Part shown: in pieces, positions 50,626 through 61,450 of the stretch | Layout: each line of letters begins with the position of its first letter | Position numbering within the stretch: position 1 is the stretch's first letter | Assembly: GCF_963662255.1 (NCBI RefSeq) | Contig: NC_085055.1 | Location: 19,206,704-19,270,703, forward strand | Direction of reading: 5' to 3' | From: Cinclus cinclus | Lineage: Eukaryota > Chordata > Aves > Passeriformes > Cinclidae | DNA length: 64,000 bases | The notes under the pieces: model-generated | Databases searched by the model: none | The model's input: the letters and a program-made list of their open reading frames with translations, nothing else | What the model was told of the DNA's origin: nothing | Translations under genes and position numbers: made by a program

Positions 50626-51267
50626 AGCCTGCGGATCCTCCCCTTTGTCCGTGGCTAATGGGCCCATCTCCTTGCCTCCCTGCTCCCCGCAATGTGTTCC
50701 TTGGTCTCTGTTGTGTGCCATTGCTTTTGCTCCTTCTCATTAAAGCCTTTGAGCAGCACCTCTCCAGAGTCCTGGTCCTTTGTTCTCCTCCTCCCTCACA
50801 CACCACCTGCTCTGCAAGGAAGGTCCTTCCCTCTCCCACGACAACAAATGTAACCCTAAAGATGGGGCAGTTGCTAATGTTGGCGGAGCTCCTGGACGTG
50901 ATTGCAGAGCAATGGGAAGACTTTGGCAGGGAGGAGAGGAAAAGGAGCCGCACAGGAAAGGAGCAAGAAAGGAGCACTGGACCGGGGTGGGCATACGAGC
51001 AATGGCACACCGAGTAACCTGCTGTTACTGTGGGAATGCTCCTGCCTGGGAACAGCTGTCCCGAGGCTGTAGCTCAGTATCCCTTTTGGTTTTGGATGCA
51101 CCTGCCATAGGAGCCTCCTGTGCGTGACCCATTTGGAGAGGGTGGTCTGCACCTCAGCTGCTGTGTCATTCCTCGGAGAACAGTCCCCAAGTGAAGCAGC
51201 AGCAGAGTAGAGCTGTGGGTGTGTAAGCGTGCTGAGGGAGAGGAAGCCTGAGGGAGCAAAAGGACTG

Positions 51268-51339
51268 AGGTCCCACTGAGATTTGAACTCAGATCACTGG
51301 ATTCAGAGTCCAGAGTGCTCACCATTACACCATGGGACC
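51268..51339 (-). tRNA. tRNA-Gln (CTG), in C6
   Basis: Same sequence as the C1 copy. TTTT terminator at 51258-51261. Confidence 0.95.
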
Positions 51340-51858
51340 TTCTGCACAGGTCCCCTCTGGCCCCTGTGCTCGGCCCCGCTCAGCCTACCTCTCCCTCCAT
51401 CACCTTGGACGTCGATCACCAAGTGCAGCCTTCCTGCACGGCCTCCAAGCGCTCTCTAATCCCACCATCCTTCAGGGCGGCTCCACAGCTCCTTCTGCAA
51501 GCCTGCTGTGGCCTCTCTCACAAGTGCCAGGCTCAGAACCTCACACAACCTTCTCTTTCCCAAAATGCAACAAGCTCTTTCTCACTCAGGGCACGCCTTG
51601 GCAAGTTACCTTCACGCAGCAGAAGCCCCCTTGCCTCCTCTTCTCCGGCCCAAGCTACTCCATCTCCATAAGGACTAGTGAGAGCAAAACACCAGGCCCC
51701 ACCCAGGGAAACCCAAACCTTGGGTAACCACAATCTTTTGAAGAACAGCTTTGGTTCCCCTTGCCCCGGGCATGGGTGAACAAACCCCTGGCTAAAGTTA
51801 GTTTAAATAAATTAGAGAAGCTCTATCATTTCCATCCGGAGCAGGGAGCAGGGCACAG

Positions 51859-51888
51859 GGAGGAGGAGGAGGAGGAGGAGGAGGAGGG
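51859..51888 (+). repeat. (GGA)10 microsatellite, in C6
   Basis: Ten units, the shortest allele in the array. Confidence 0.9.
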
Positions 51889-51980
51889 CTATGGGCAGGG
51901 TTGCCCAAAGAGCTAGAGCCAGGCAGGGTAAAAGCTGATGGGTAGGTGATAGGGAGACCGTGTTGGTGAAAAAAGAGCCT

Positions 51981-52052
51981 TAGCAGAGGATGGTTTCGAT
52001 CCATCGACCTCTGGGTTATGGGCCCAGCACGCTCCCGCTGCGCCACTCTGCT
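51981..52052 (-). tRNA. Initiator-type tRNA-Met (CAT), in C6
   Basis: G20 variant. T6 terminator at 51969-51974. Confidence 0.9.
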
Positions 52053-52992
52053 CCTCCTCAGCCTTGGCTGCCGTTGCCCTCAGTGCAGCCTGATGCTGCC
52101 GGCCACTGCTGGCCCTCCCTCCCTGCCTTCCTCTCTGCTCTGCCTCCCCCACCCCACAAAGCAGACTCCCTGACACGTTCATCTCCCTCGGGCGCGCGCT
52201 CCGCAGATCCAGGGCCTGGCCTTGCCCTTCTCCCACACCTCAGCCCACAGCCCTGCACTGACACTTGCCCTTTGGCCACCCGCCCTGGTGCTGCACGTGC
52301 TCAAGGCACCCCCGAGGCAGGCTGCAGCCCTGGGCCTTGCTGGGGATGAGGGCACCCAAAATCCAGCCACAGCCTGACCGCTGCGGCCCTGCCCAGAGAT
52401 CCAGCTCTGCTGCCAGCAGGCTGCACGACTGCACCTGCCCCACAGTTCCGTTCTTTGCTGCCCAGGGAGGCACACGGGTTGCCTTTGCTTGGAAAGAGTT
52501 CTCCCCTTCTAGCTGTGCAAACTGTGGTGGTGCCTCAGCTCCGTGCTGCTCACGGTTACTCTGAAGGAAAAGATTGCAGTACTAGGCGCTTGGTGCTAAA
52601 CTGGTTGTCAAGGTGCAGGTTCCTGCCTTTTCCACTTGGTGCCAGTGCCAGGTGATGAAATAAATGCTCAGCTCCAGGTGCTGTCTGCTTTTCTCCTCTC
52701 CCTCTCCCTCTTCCTGGATGCTGACAGGACTTCTGAGCTTCTTTTCCCTTGCAGGGTGGGTTTGCTTGTCTGCAGGCACAGACTATTGTCCCCTGCCCTC
52801 ACTCACAAGCTGGCCCTCACTCAGGCTTTTCCCTTGCCCTGAGGAAAGGCCTTCAGGAGGCAGGCAGGGCTGCCAGCAGCTCGTCCCTTGCGGCTGCTGC
52901 TGTGCGGGAACAGCGGGGGCTGCAGGTGCAGCCGTGGGCTGGGAGCTGTGCAGCGTGGTCAGCTGCCCGCAGCCCAAAAGGGGCGCGTGCCC

Positions 52993-53074
52993 CATAGTTG
53001 GCAGGATTCGAACCTGCGCGGGGAAACCCCAATGGATTTCTAGTCCATCGCCTTCACCACTCGGCCACAACTAC
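52993..53074 (-). tRNA. tRNA-Ser (AGA), in C6, with a G1:U72 pair
   Basis: Same as the other copies except A at 52994, which makes tRNA base 72 a U. The acceptor stem therefore starts with a G:U wobble in place of G:C. The rest, including the long variable arm and the TTTT terminator (52976-52979), is intact, so it may still function. Confidence 0.9.
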
Positions 53075-54676
53075 CTGCTCCAGCTCTCCCTGGCTGCTCA
53101 TCACATACCCTGTGCCACGACACCGACACCCAGGCACTGGAGCCCACAGCTCCGCTCACTGTGTTTGACTGTGTGAGATTGCTTCAACAATCACTGCCAA
53201 GCCTATCAGCAAAAGACACATTTAATATTAAAGGAAAGCACAACAAAGTTTCTTCCCAAGACTTACTCTCTCCTAATTACAGGACAGTTGAGGCACAACA
53301 AAGAAAAACAAGCAACAACAAAGCCAAACAAAATCTAAGCAAGCCAAACAGAAATGAACAGAAGGGAACTGTCTAGGAGAAGGGGAGTGCTTGTGTGCGT
53401 TTGACAAAACACAGTGAGGACAAGGATATAAAGGAACATGGACTAAAAGCTTGACAGCACTTTACCTCAACTTATACCTTGAAACTAATTAATATCTTAA
53501 CCTTAAAATTTGACAGACGGAAAACTCCTAGTAGCATTCTACCTAACTTATAACTTCAAAGTTCCCGATGAACTGTCGCCCAAGTGGAAGACCACCATTG
53601 TAGCTGCACTTTTGGAAACAATTTCCACATATCTTGGGAGTTCTTTCAAGTAGTTAGCGCCATGGATTATGCCAGAGAAGGAATGTAAGGTTCCATCTCT
53701 GATGACTAAGGCAAATCAACTTGTGAGCCCATAAACAGCTCTGCACTGAGTGAAGATCCTGCAGGCTCCTGGAGCACAGCAGGAGGTGCCAGCACGTCCC
53801 TCGGGTGGAACATCTCCTACAGCTTGAGAACCATAAAGCTGGGCTACTCGAAAGGCCATCACTGATGATGAGGCCCCACAGTCCTCTAAGTACAGGAGAG
53901 AGAAATGACAATGGTATGAATGCTGTCACTGTGAATTTTTAATTTAGTCCTTGCTCTGACTGTGGATCGGGCAATGCTAAACCCTTCTGGACCCTTTTAA
54001 TTCTGTATCCATATCCTCTGCAGTTCCATACAGTTCTGAATGCAGTCTCCCTGTAAATCATTTAGCATTGATTTCAATTCAACATTCTCTTTGTGCTTTG
54101 TCCATTTAGTGAGTGACAGGGTGAAGTTTGCCATCAAACGCTGTTGCAGCATCGCTGCCTATGTCCAGCCGTGGGAAGAAGTGTTTTTCTCCTTTCCAGC
54201 CCACAGTCCTCTACTCATCCCACTGACACATCCCAACATCAGCAATAGGAGAGAGAAGATTGAATTTGCCATGATATTATGAGGAAGCTTTGAGAGGATG
54301 GAAAATTTACTGAAAATACCTATATAAACTCTGACAAGGAACAAATTGGCAGTGGGTCCTGCACGGCTGAGATCTGAAGGCTACAAATTCCAGCATAGGG
54401 ACTGAGGCTTTGGTGCTCTGGTGTAATTTCGGGGAGATTTTGTCCCGATGCTGGGATGCTCAGGACAGCAGCCAGCGCTCAGCCTGGCAGAACAGGTGGT
54501 GTGTGAGGGAGGAGGAGAACAAAGGACCAGGACTCTGGAGAGATGCTGCTCAAAGGCTTTAATGAGAAGGAGCAAAAGCAATGGCACACAACAGAGACCA
54601 AGGAACACATTGCGGGGAGCAGGGAGGCAAGGAGATGGGCCCATTAGCCACGGACAAAGGGGAGGATCCGCAGGCT

Positions 54677-54994
54677 TCAGCAGATCTGCCCGCAGCGGGA
54701 CAAAGGCAGACACAGGCCTGACCCCCCCAGGCCAAGGGAGCCCCCAGAAGAGATGGGAACCCCCGCGGTGCTGAGGGAGCTGCCCACAGCAGCGGACAGA
54801 GAGGATCCCACGGCTGTGCTCTGAGGGAAAGAGGTGAGGATGGGGCCCGGCATGGTCACCACCACGGGCGAAGGCTCGATGTACACCGTGGAGTCAGCGC
54901 AGCGGGCGAGGCAGGGCTCACTGCAGCTGCTGGCAAGGGGCGTTGGGCCACAGGGGCCGCAGGGCCGTGGGGGACAGGGTCTGCAGCAGGACAT
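54677..54994 (-). CDS. Feather-type beta-keratin, copy K12
   Basis: Intact, same predicted protein as K1. It is the only Ser-side copy with CCA at codon 9. Several intron bases are shared with K13 only (for example ATTCCC near 55125 and CCGGTGG near 55152). The intron is 55016-55544 and the ATTAAA signal is at 54558-54563. 5' flank A, 3' flank Ser side. Confidence 0.95.
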   Translation of the reverse strand: MSCCRPCPPRPCGPCGPTPLASSCSEPCLARCADSTVYIEPSPVVVTMPGPILTSFPQSTAVGSSLSAAVGSSLSTAGVPISSGGSLGLGGSGLCLPLSRCGQIC

Positions 54995-55604
54995 CTCTCG
55001 GTGCAGGAGGCAAAGCTGCAACACAGAGCAGGGAGCACCAAGCAGCCCCAGCATCAGTCTGTCTCTCTGCGCCTCAGCTCTCTCCAGGGACACATCTGCT
55101 CTTCCAAACACACTCTGTGCCTACGATTCCCAACACCCTCCTCGTGCCCTCCCGGTGGCACGGCACGGGAACGCCCCCCCACTTCAGGAAGAAGGACCCA
55201 GCACAGTGCCTTGAAGGCCGCTGTGCAAAGACTGCTCACAGCCCATCCCCACAGCACACATGGCTGTGTTGGACATGGCCGGGGATGCGCTGCGACGTTT
55301 TGTTACGCCACGGCAGGTGTAGACTCTGCTGGGCACATCCCCCAGGGACTGAGCCCCATCCATCCCCTTCTGCTGCAAACAAGCCCCCTCTTCCCAGCTG
55401 TCCCCAGGCACCAGCATGGAAAGGCTGGCGGCCCTTCAACACTTCTGTGTCAGGGCCCAGCTGGGGCAGCCCAAGGATCAACCCGGGCGGCCTCCATGCC
55501 AGCAGTTCAGCCCACAGGCAGGGATGGAGCGCACTCAGGCTTACCTCGTTCCTCGAGGAAAGGGACGCCAGAGACCAGGATGCAGAGCCTGGAGCAGAGC
55601 AGCC

Positions 55605-55610
55605 TTTTAT
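55605..55610 (-). promoter_or_regulatory. TATA box of keratin K12 (5' flank type A)
   Basis: ATAAAA on the minus strand. Confidence 0.78.
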
Positions 55611-55728
55611 GCCGTGTCCCAGAGCCCTGTGGGGCCACAAACATTCCTGGTTCCTGAAACATCCAAACTCCTGGGAGTGGCCACTTGTGAGCCCTCCTGC
55701 CCATGAGGTCCCTGCCTCTTTCATCTCA

Positions 55729-58700
55729 GGCATTTTTCTCCAGTTTCACACCACCCCACATGGAAAGGATTCATGTGTGTTGCAACTTCCTAACACCACT
55801 GGACTTGGACTTGGAAGTGCCAGGCCAGTGTACAATGTGAGTTGAAATGTGTTTGTGTAGTGTCCATTGCTTCTGTCACTTGTTCTTCTTGATGGTTAAT
55901 TTGGCTCCAGTTACAGTGCAATTCAGCCATGAAGAAACACCTCAGGTCAGCTCTCAGGAGCTCTCAGTGCAGGCGCTCAGGCTACTCCTGAGAGTCATTG
56001 CTCTGAGATGTTCAGAGGACTGTGGGTCAGTTGAGGCAGCACGAGTGAGGACACTGCACGAGGCCATAGTAGGGAAGAGACCCAGCTCTGCAGGGAGGTG
56101 GCAAAGCCCAGTGGCAAGGAAAGGCCATGTTCAGCTGGAAGGATGTCCCTGCAGGCCTGAGTGACAGCCATGGGGAACTTGCTTACAGTCCACAGGCTGT
56201 ACCACGGCCTGGTTTTGTGATCAAAGAGATGCCGCGTCCCTCCCTGAAAGAGACCCACAGCCACACGGACCTGTTTTACTCAGCTCATGCCAGAGGCCAG
56301 AGTCCTGGCTGGCAGCTCTGGGGAAAAGGCTGAGGGCAGGGAGCCCAAAGCCCATGGCTCTTTCTTTCTGGGACTGGGCTGGAGTTTCCCATTCCATGCA
56401 TTTTACATTTCAAAGGGACACTGGATCAGTCTCCCAGAGCACAGAGTGGGTGTCCTCATGATGGGGAAGAGCTGGGAAAATCCCTGAGCTCCAGGCAAAC
56501 CTGAGTCACTCAGTGTGGACTTCAGCAGACTGGGTGCCACACACTCAGGTGCTCAAGGGATAACAGAGCTCGTTTCCTCAATGTTCTGCTGCCATGAAGG
56601 GTATTTCCCCACCTTTGATCCCCATTCATGGATCACCTGGTGCTTCTCTGCAATCTCCTGCATTTGCTGTCTTCTCCCAAGGCATGGCCTTTTGGTGGCT
56701 GCTCATGGGCTGTAGTGACTCAGAGTACTCCAGATCAACCCCAGAATGCCTGGCTGGAGCTCGGGAGGTCTTGTGCTCCTCTCAACTGCTCTGGGCACAT
56801 CCAACTTCCAGGTCAAACTCTTCAGCAGGCTCTGGGCCTTCTCCTGCTGCCTTCTGAGCACCGAGCCAGCTTAACTAAGAGGTCACTCTCCATTGTGCAG
56901 ATCTCCCAGGCTTGTTCTTGTCTTCCTCCTGGCAGCACAGGGATTTCCTGTGTTGCAATTTTTAATACTTGTTATTGCTGCCTCTTGCCCTTTGACAGTG
57001 CACCTCTCAGGAGAGTTTGGCTTCCTTCTCTCCAGGATGGCCAGGAAGTGCTGGCAACATCAGTTCCATGTCCCATCCACACCTTGCTCATCTCCACCAG
57101 GTTGCACAAGTGCAGTGCCCTCAACCGGCCCCTGTGTCAGGGGCTGCAGCCCTTCTGTTCTGCCTGGTCCTCTGGCAGTGCCTCTCTCTGTTAAGAGATC
57201 ACCAAGACCTCTCTTGTCCCGGGGACACCAAATGGGGACAGCAACCCTGATGTGGCCTCTGCAGTGCGAGGAAAGGGCACCATCCATGGGGTGATCAGAT
57301 CCCAGGCTCGTGGGATGAGATCTGGACATGGACAGTGAGGAACTCCCTGGGTTCAGGGTTAGAGCTCCCCAGAGGACATAGAGTGGAAGCTCTGTTGGGA
57401 CAGACTTTCTCCCTGCTTTGCAGTAGAGCTGTTCCTTGTCGCTGGCAGGCCCCTGCCTGACAGTGGTAGTGTTCAGAGGACAAGGCCCACCGCTTCTGCA
57501 GGCAACTGGGAGGTTTGTTCTTCTCAGAGCAGGAGCAGAGGACTTCCAGTGGTCTCTCCCAACCTCCTTTATCCTGGGCTACCCTGCATCCCATGGGCCC
57601 TTGAGCAGCCACCAAAAGGCAGCGTCTTTTGGAAAGCTGCAGCAGCTGCACAGGATTACACGGATGTACAAAGTGGTTTGGGATCAGTCCTAAAAGGTCT
57701 GGAAATGCCCCTGACAAAGGCAGAAATTATGGAGGAAAGAGGCTGTGTGCTCTGGTATCCCTGGAATGCCTGAGTCCAGGGCATCGTGTGCACTCCTTCC
57801 CACATCAGCATGATTCAGGTTTGCCTGAAGCTCAAGTTGGATTTTCCCAACTCTTCCACATCACAGTCATTCCCACATGCTCTGGGGGACTGATCCAATA
57901 TCCCTTTGAACTGTGAAATTAATTGAATGGGCAAAGTGATGCCTGTCCCAGGAAAAGGAGCCATGAGCTTTGGACTCCCTGCCCTCAGCCCCCTCCCCAA
58001 AGCTGCCATCCAGATCCTGGCCTCAGGGCTGGACACACTGAGCAAAGTGGGTCAATTTGTGTGGGAGAACGTGGCTCAATTTGTCTTTCAGGGAGAGGTG
58101 GATTCATGGCTTTGATCACCTTCCTATGTGTGGGTTTCCTTGCTTCCTAGAGGATCCCAAGTTCCCAAGCTGAGGCCGCAGCTCTGGTTGTAAAATGCAT
58201 GAGGGCCTTGTTTAGTTTTCAAGGGACACTTGGCTGTGGAGATTCCCTGACACAGGCAAGGCTGAACCTGCTCTTTGCGTCCGTCTCTCTAAGTTGGAGT
58301 GACGTTGGATTTTATGGGGGATGGCCACTCAGTGCACATGGAATTGGATGGATAGTGGCACTCAAGGAGTTGTGGTCAAGAGCTCGATGTCCAACTCCAG
58401 TGGTGTCCAACCAATGATGAGTATGGATTCTCAGGGTTTGGTAATGGAAATATTTTGAGAAATATTTAACACTTTCTTGGGAGTTACAGGGGTAGGGATT
58501 GAGTGCATCCTCAGCAGTTTTGTGGATGACATTGAGCTGAGTGATGGGGTTGATAGTCTAGAGGAAGGGATGCCATCCAGAGAGATGAGGACAGGCTGTA
58601 GAGGTGGGTCCGTGCAAACCTCATGAAGCTCAACAACATCAAGTGCCAAGTTCAGGGCAGCCCCAAACTGGAACACAAGCTGGGTCATGAGTGGATTGAG

Positions 58701-59321
58701 AGCAGCCCTGCAAAGAAGGAGCTGCAGGTTGTTGAAATATTGACCATGAACCTGCACCGCCTGCTAGAAGGCCAGTGCAAAAATCCAATTGTATTTGGAG
58801 CTGCATCCAGAGCTGTGTGGCCAGCAGGCCAAGTGAGGGGATTGTCTCACTGTACTTGGCTCTCATGATCCCACAGGGGGACTACTTCGACCAGCTCAAG
58901 GACCCACAGCCTAAGGAACACATGGACCTGCTGCAGGGGGTCCAGAGGAGCCACAAAGAGCATCAGGCAAGTGGAGCCGTTGCCCGGTGTGGACAGACTG
59001 AGAGGGCTGCTGTTGTGTAACAAAGAGAAGGGAAGGCTCCCAGAAGATGTCTAGTCAAGAAAGGGAAGGATACTTGCTTGGAGTGTGTAGAGATGGGTCA
59101 AGGGCAACAGGTTCAGAACTGAAAGACGGTATATTCAGATTAGATATTGGGAAAGAATCTTTTCCTCTGAGTGGGGTGAGATACTGCAACAGGTTGTCCT
59201 GAGAAGATGCAGAAGCTGTTTAGGGGGATGAAGCTGGATGATTTTAAGGTCCATTCCATCCTCAAGTGATTCTAAGAGTCTTTGCAAAATACTGGGTTCT
59301 TCAAAGTGGGAGAACAACATT
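55729..59321 (-). repeat. Divergent spacer block D6, reversed, long form
   Basis: 3,593 bp, longer than D1 to D5 mainly because about 360 bp more of the CR1 survive. It has a private 12-bp insertion near 56190-56205 and lacks the two short segments of D1 to D5 near 57420-57480. The internal inverted-repeat arms are at about 56213-56748 and 57563-58118. Confidence 0.85.
58420..59274 (+). mobile_element. CR1 LINE 3' fragment in D6, least deleted copy
   Basis: It includes the end of the reverse-transcriptase ORF2, decayed but recognisable (around GIECILSSFVDDIELSDGVDSL and a MKLNNIKC-like stretch near 58623), then the GGGGGTCCAGAGGAG segment and the 3' UTR ending near GATTCTAAG. Stops and indels show that it is dead. 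The boundary before about 58480 is uncertain. Confidence 0.85.
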
Positions 59322-59439
59322 TGAGATGAAAGAGGCAGGGACCTCATGGGCAGGAGGGTTCACAAGTGGCCACTCCCAGGAGTTTGGATGTTTCAGGAAC
59401 CAGGAATGTTTGTGGCCCCACAGGGCTCTGGGACACGGC

Positions 59440-59445
59440 ATAAAA
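59440..59445 (+). promoter_or_regulatory. TATA box of keratin K13 (5' flank type B)
   Basis: ATAAAA 616 nt before the ATG. Confidence 0.8.
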
Positions 59446-60055
59446 GGCTGCTCTGCTCCAGGCTCTGCATCCTGGTCTCTGGCGTCCCTTTCCTCGAGGA
59501 ACGAGGTAAGCCTGAGTGCGCTCCATCCCTGCCTGTGGGCTGAACTGCTGGCATGGAGGCCGCCCGGGTTGATCCTTGGGCTGCCCCAGCTGGGCCCTGA
59601 CACAGAAGTGTTGAAGGGCCGCCAGCCTTTCCATGCTGGTGCCTGGGGACAGCTGGGAAGAGGGGGCTTGTTTGCAGCAGAAGGGGGTGGATGGGGCTCA
59701 GTCCCTGGGGGATGTGCCCAGCAGAGTCTGCACCTGCCGTGGCGTAACAAAACGTCGCAGCGCATCCCCGGCCATGTCCAACACAGCCATGTGTGCTGTG
59801 GGGTTGGGCTGTGAGCAGTCTTTGCACAGGGGCCTTCAAGGCACTGTGCTGGGTCCTTCTTCCTGAAGTGGGGGGGCGTTCCCGTGCCGTGCCACCGGGA
59901 GGGCACGAGGAGGGTGTTGGGAATCGTAGGCACAGAGTGTGTTTGGAAGAGCAGATGTGTCCCTGGAGAGAGCTGAGGCGCAGAGAGACAGACTGATGCT
60001 GGGGCTGCTTGGTGCTCCCTGCTCTGTGTTGCAGCTTTGCCTCCTGCACCGAGAG

Positions 60056-60373
60056 ATGTCCTGCTGCAGACCCTGTCCCCCACGGCCCTGCGGCCCCTGT
60101 GGCCCAACGCCCCTTGCCAGCAGCTGCAGTGAGCCCTGCCTCGCCCGCTGCGCTGACTCCACGGTGTACATCGAGCCTTCGCCCGTGGTGGTGACCATGC
60201 CGGGCCCCATCCTCACCTCTTTCCCTCAGAGCACAGCCGTGGGATCCTCTCTGTCCGCTGCTGTGGGCAGCTCCCTCAGCACCGCGGGGGTTCCCATCTC
60301 TTCTGGGGGCTCCCTTGGCCTGGGGGGGTCAGGCCTGTGTCTGCCTTTGTCCCGCTGCGGGCAGATCTGCTGA
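60056..60373 (+). CDS. Feather-type beta-keratin, copy K13
   Basis: Intact, same predicted protein as K1; the last keratin of the window. Codon 9 is CCA. The intron is 59506-60034 and the ATTAAA signal is at 60487-60492. 5' flank B, 3' flank Gln side. Confidence 0.95.
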   Translation: MSCCRPCPPRPCGPCGPTPLASSCSEPCLARCADSTVYIEPSPVVVTMPGPILTSFPQSTAVGSSLSAAVGSSLSTAGVPISSGGSLGLGGSGLCLPLSRCGQIC

Positions 60374-60563
60374 AGCCTGCGGATCCTCCCCTTTGTCCGT
60401 GGCTAATGGGCCCATCTCCTTGCCTCCCTGCTCCCCGCAATGTGTTCCTTGGTCTCTGTTGTGTGCCATTGCTTTTGCTCCTTCTCATTAAAGCCTTTGA
60501 GCAGCACCTCTCCAGAGTCCTGGTCCTTTGTTCTCCTCCTCCCTCACACACCACCTGCTCTGC

Positions 60564-61450
60564 AAGGAAGGTCCTTCCCTCTCCCACGACAACAAATGTA
60601 ACCCTAAAGATGGGGCAGTTGCTAATGTTGGCGGAGCTCCTGGACGTGATTGCAGAGCAATGGGAAGACTTTGGCAGGGAGGAGAGGAAAAGGAGCCGCA
60701 CAGGAAAGGAGCAAGAAAGGAGCACTGGACCGGGGTGGGCATACGAGCAATGGCACACCGAGTAACCTGCTGTTACTGTGGGAATGCTCCTGCCTGGGAA
60801 CAGCTGTCCCGAGGCTGTAGCTCAGTATCCCTTTTGGTTTTGGATGCACCTGCCATAGGAGCCTCCTGTGCGTGACCCATTTGGAGAGGGTGGTCTGCAC
60901 CTCAGCTGCTGTGTCATTCCTCGGAGAACAGTCCCCAAGTGAAGCAGCAGCAGAGTAGAGCTGTGGGTGTGTAAGCGTGCTGAGGGAGAGGAAGCCTGAG
61001 GGAGCAAAAGGACTGAGGTCCCACTGAGATTTGAACTCAGATCACTGGATTCAGAGTCCAGAGTGCTCACCATTACACCATGGGACCTTCTGCACAGGTC
61101 CCCTCTGGCCCCTGTGCTCGGCCCCGCTCAGCCTACCTCTCCCTCCATCACCTTGGACGTCGATCACCAAGTGCAGCCTTCCTGCACGGCCTCCAAGCGC
61201 TCTCTAATCCCACCATCCTTCAGGGCGGCTTCACAGCTCCTTCTGCAAGCCTGCTGTGGCCTCTCTCACAAGTGCCAGGCTCAGAACCTCACACTACTTT
61301 CTCTTTCCCAAAATGCAACAAGCTCTTTCTCACTCAGGGCAGACCTTGGCATGTTACTTTCACACAGCAGCAGCAGGAGCCGCAGCAGATGTTCTCTCCG
61401 GCCCAAGCTACTCCATCTCCATAAGGACTAATGAGAGGGAAACACTGCCC
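60564..61450 (+). repeat. Partial convergent spacer block C7 at the array edge
   Basis: It matches C1 almost exactly to about 61230, then collects substitutions and a short indel (61290-61400) before similarity ends near 61450. The iMet, Ser and AT-rich parts are absent. Confidence 0.8.
61016..61087 (-). tRNA. tRNA-Gln (CTG), in C7
   Basis: Same sequence as the C1 copy; seventh copy in the window. TTTT terminator at 61006-61009. Confidence 0.95.

Larger units (their letters stand above)
50816..54486 (+). repeat. Convergent spacer block C6, forward, outer subtype
   Basis: 3,671 bp. It shares GACAACAAATG and GGAGCC with C1 and C7 and the CCCAAGC variant (about 51650) with C7 only. The AT-rich island is at about 53175-54348. 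Confidence 0.85.

Noticed and set aside
1..61450. CRISPR array or bacterial operon as explanation for the repeats
   Set aside because: Repeat units are kilobases long with spliced vertebrate genes, Pol III tRNA genes and CR1; no short regularly spaced repeats occur.
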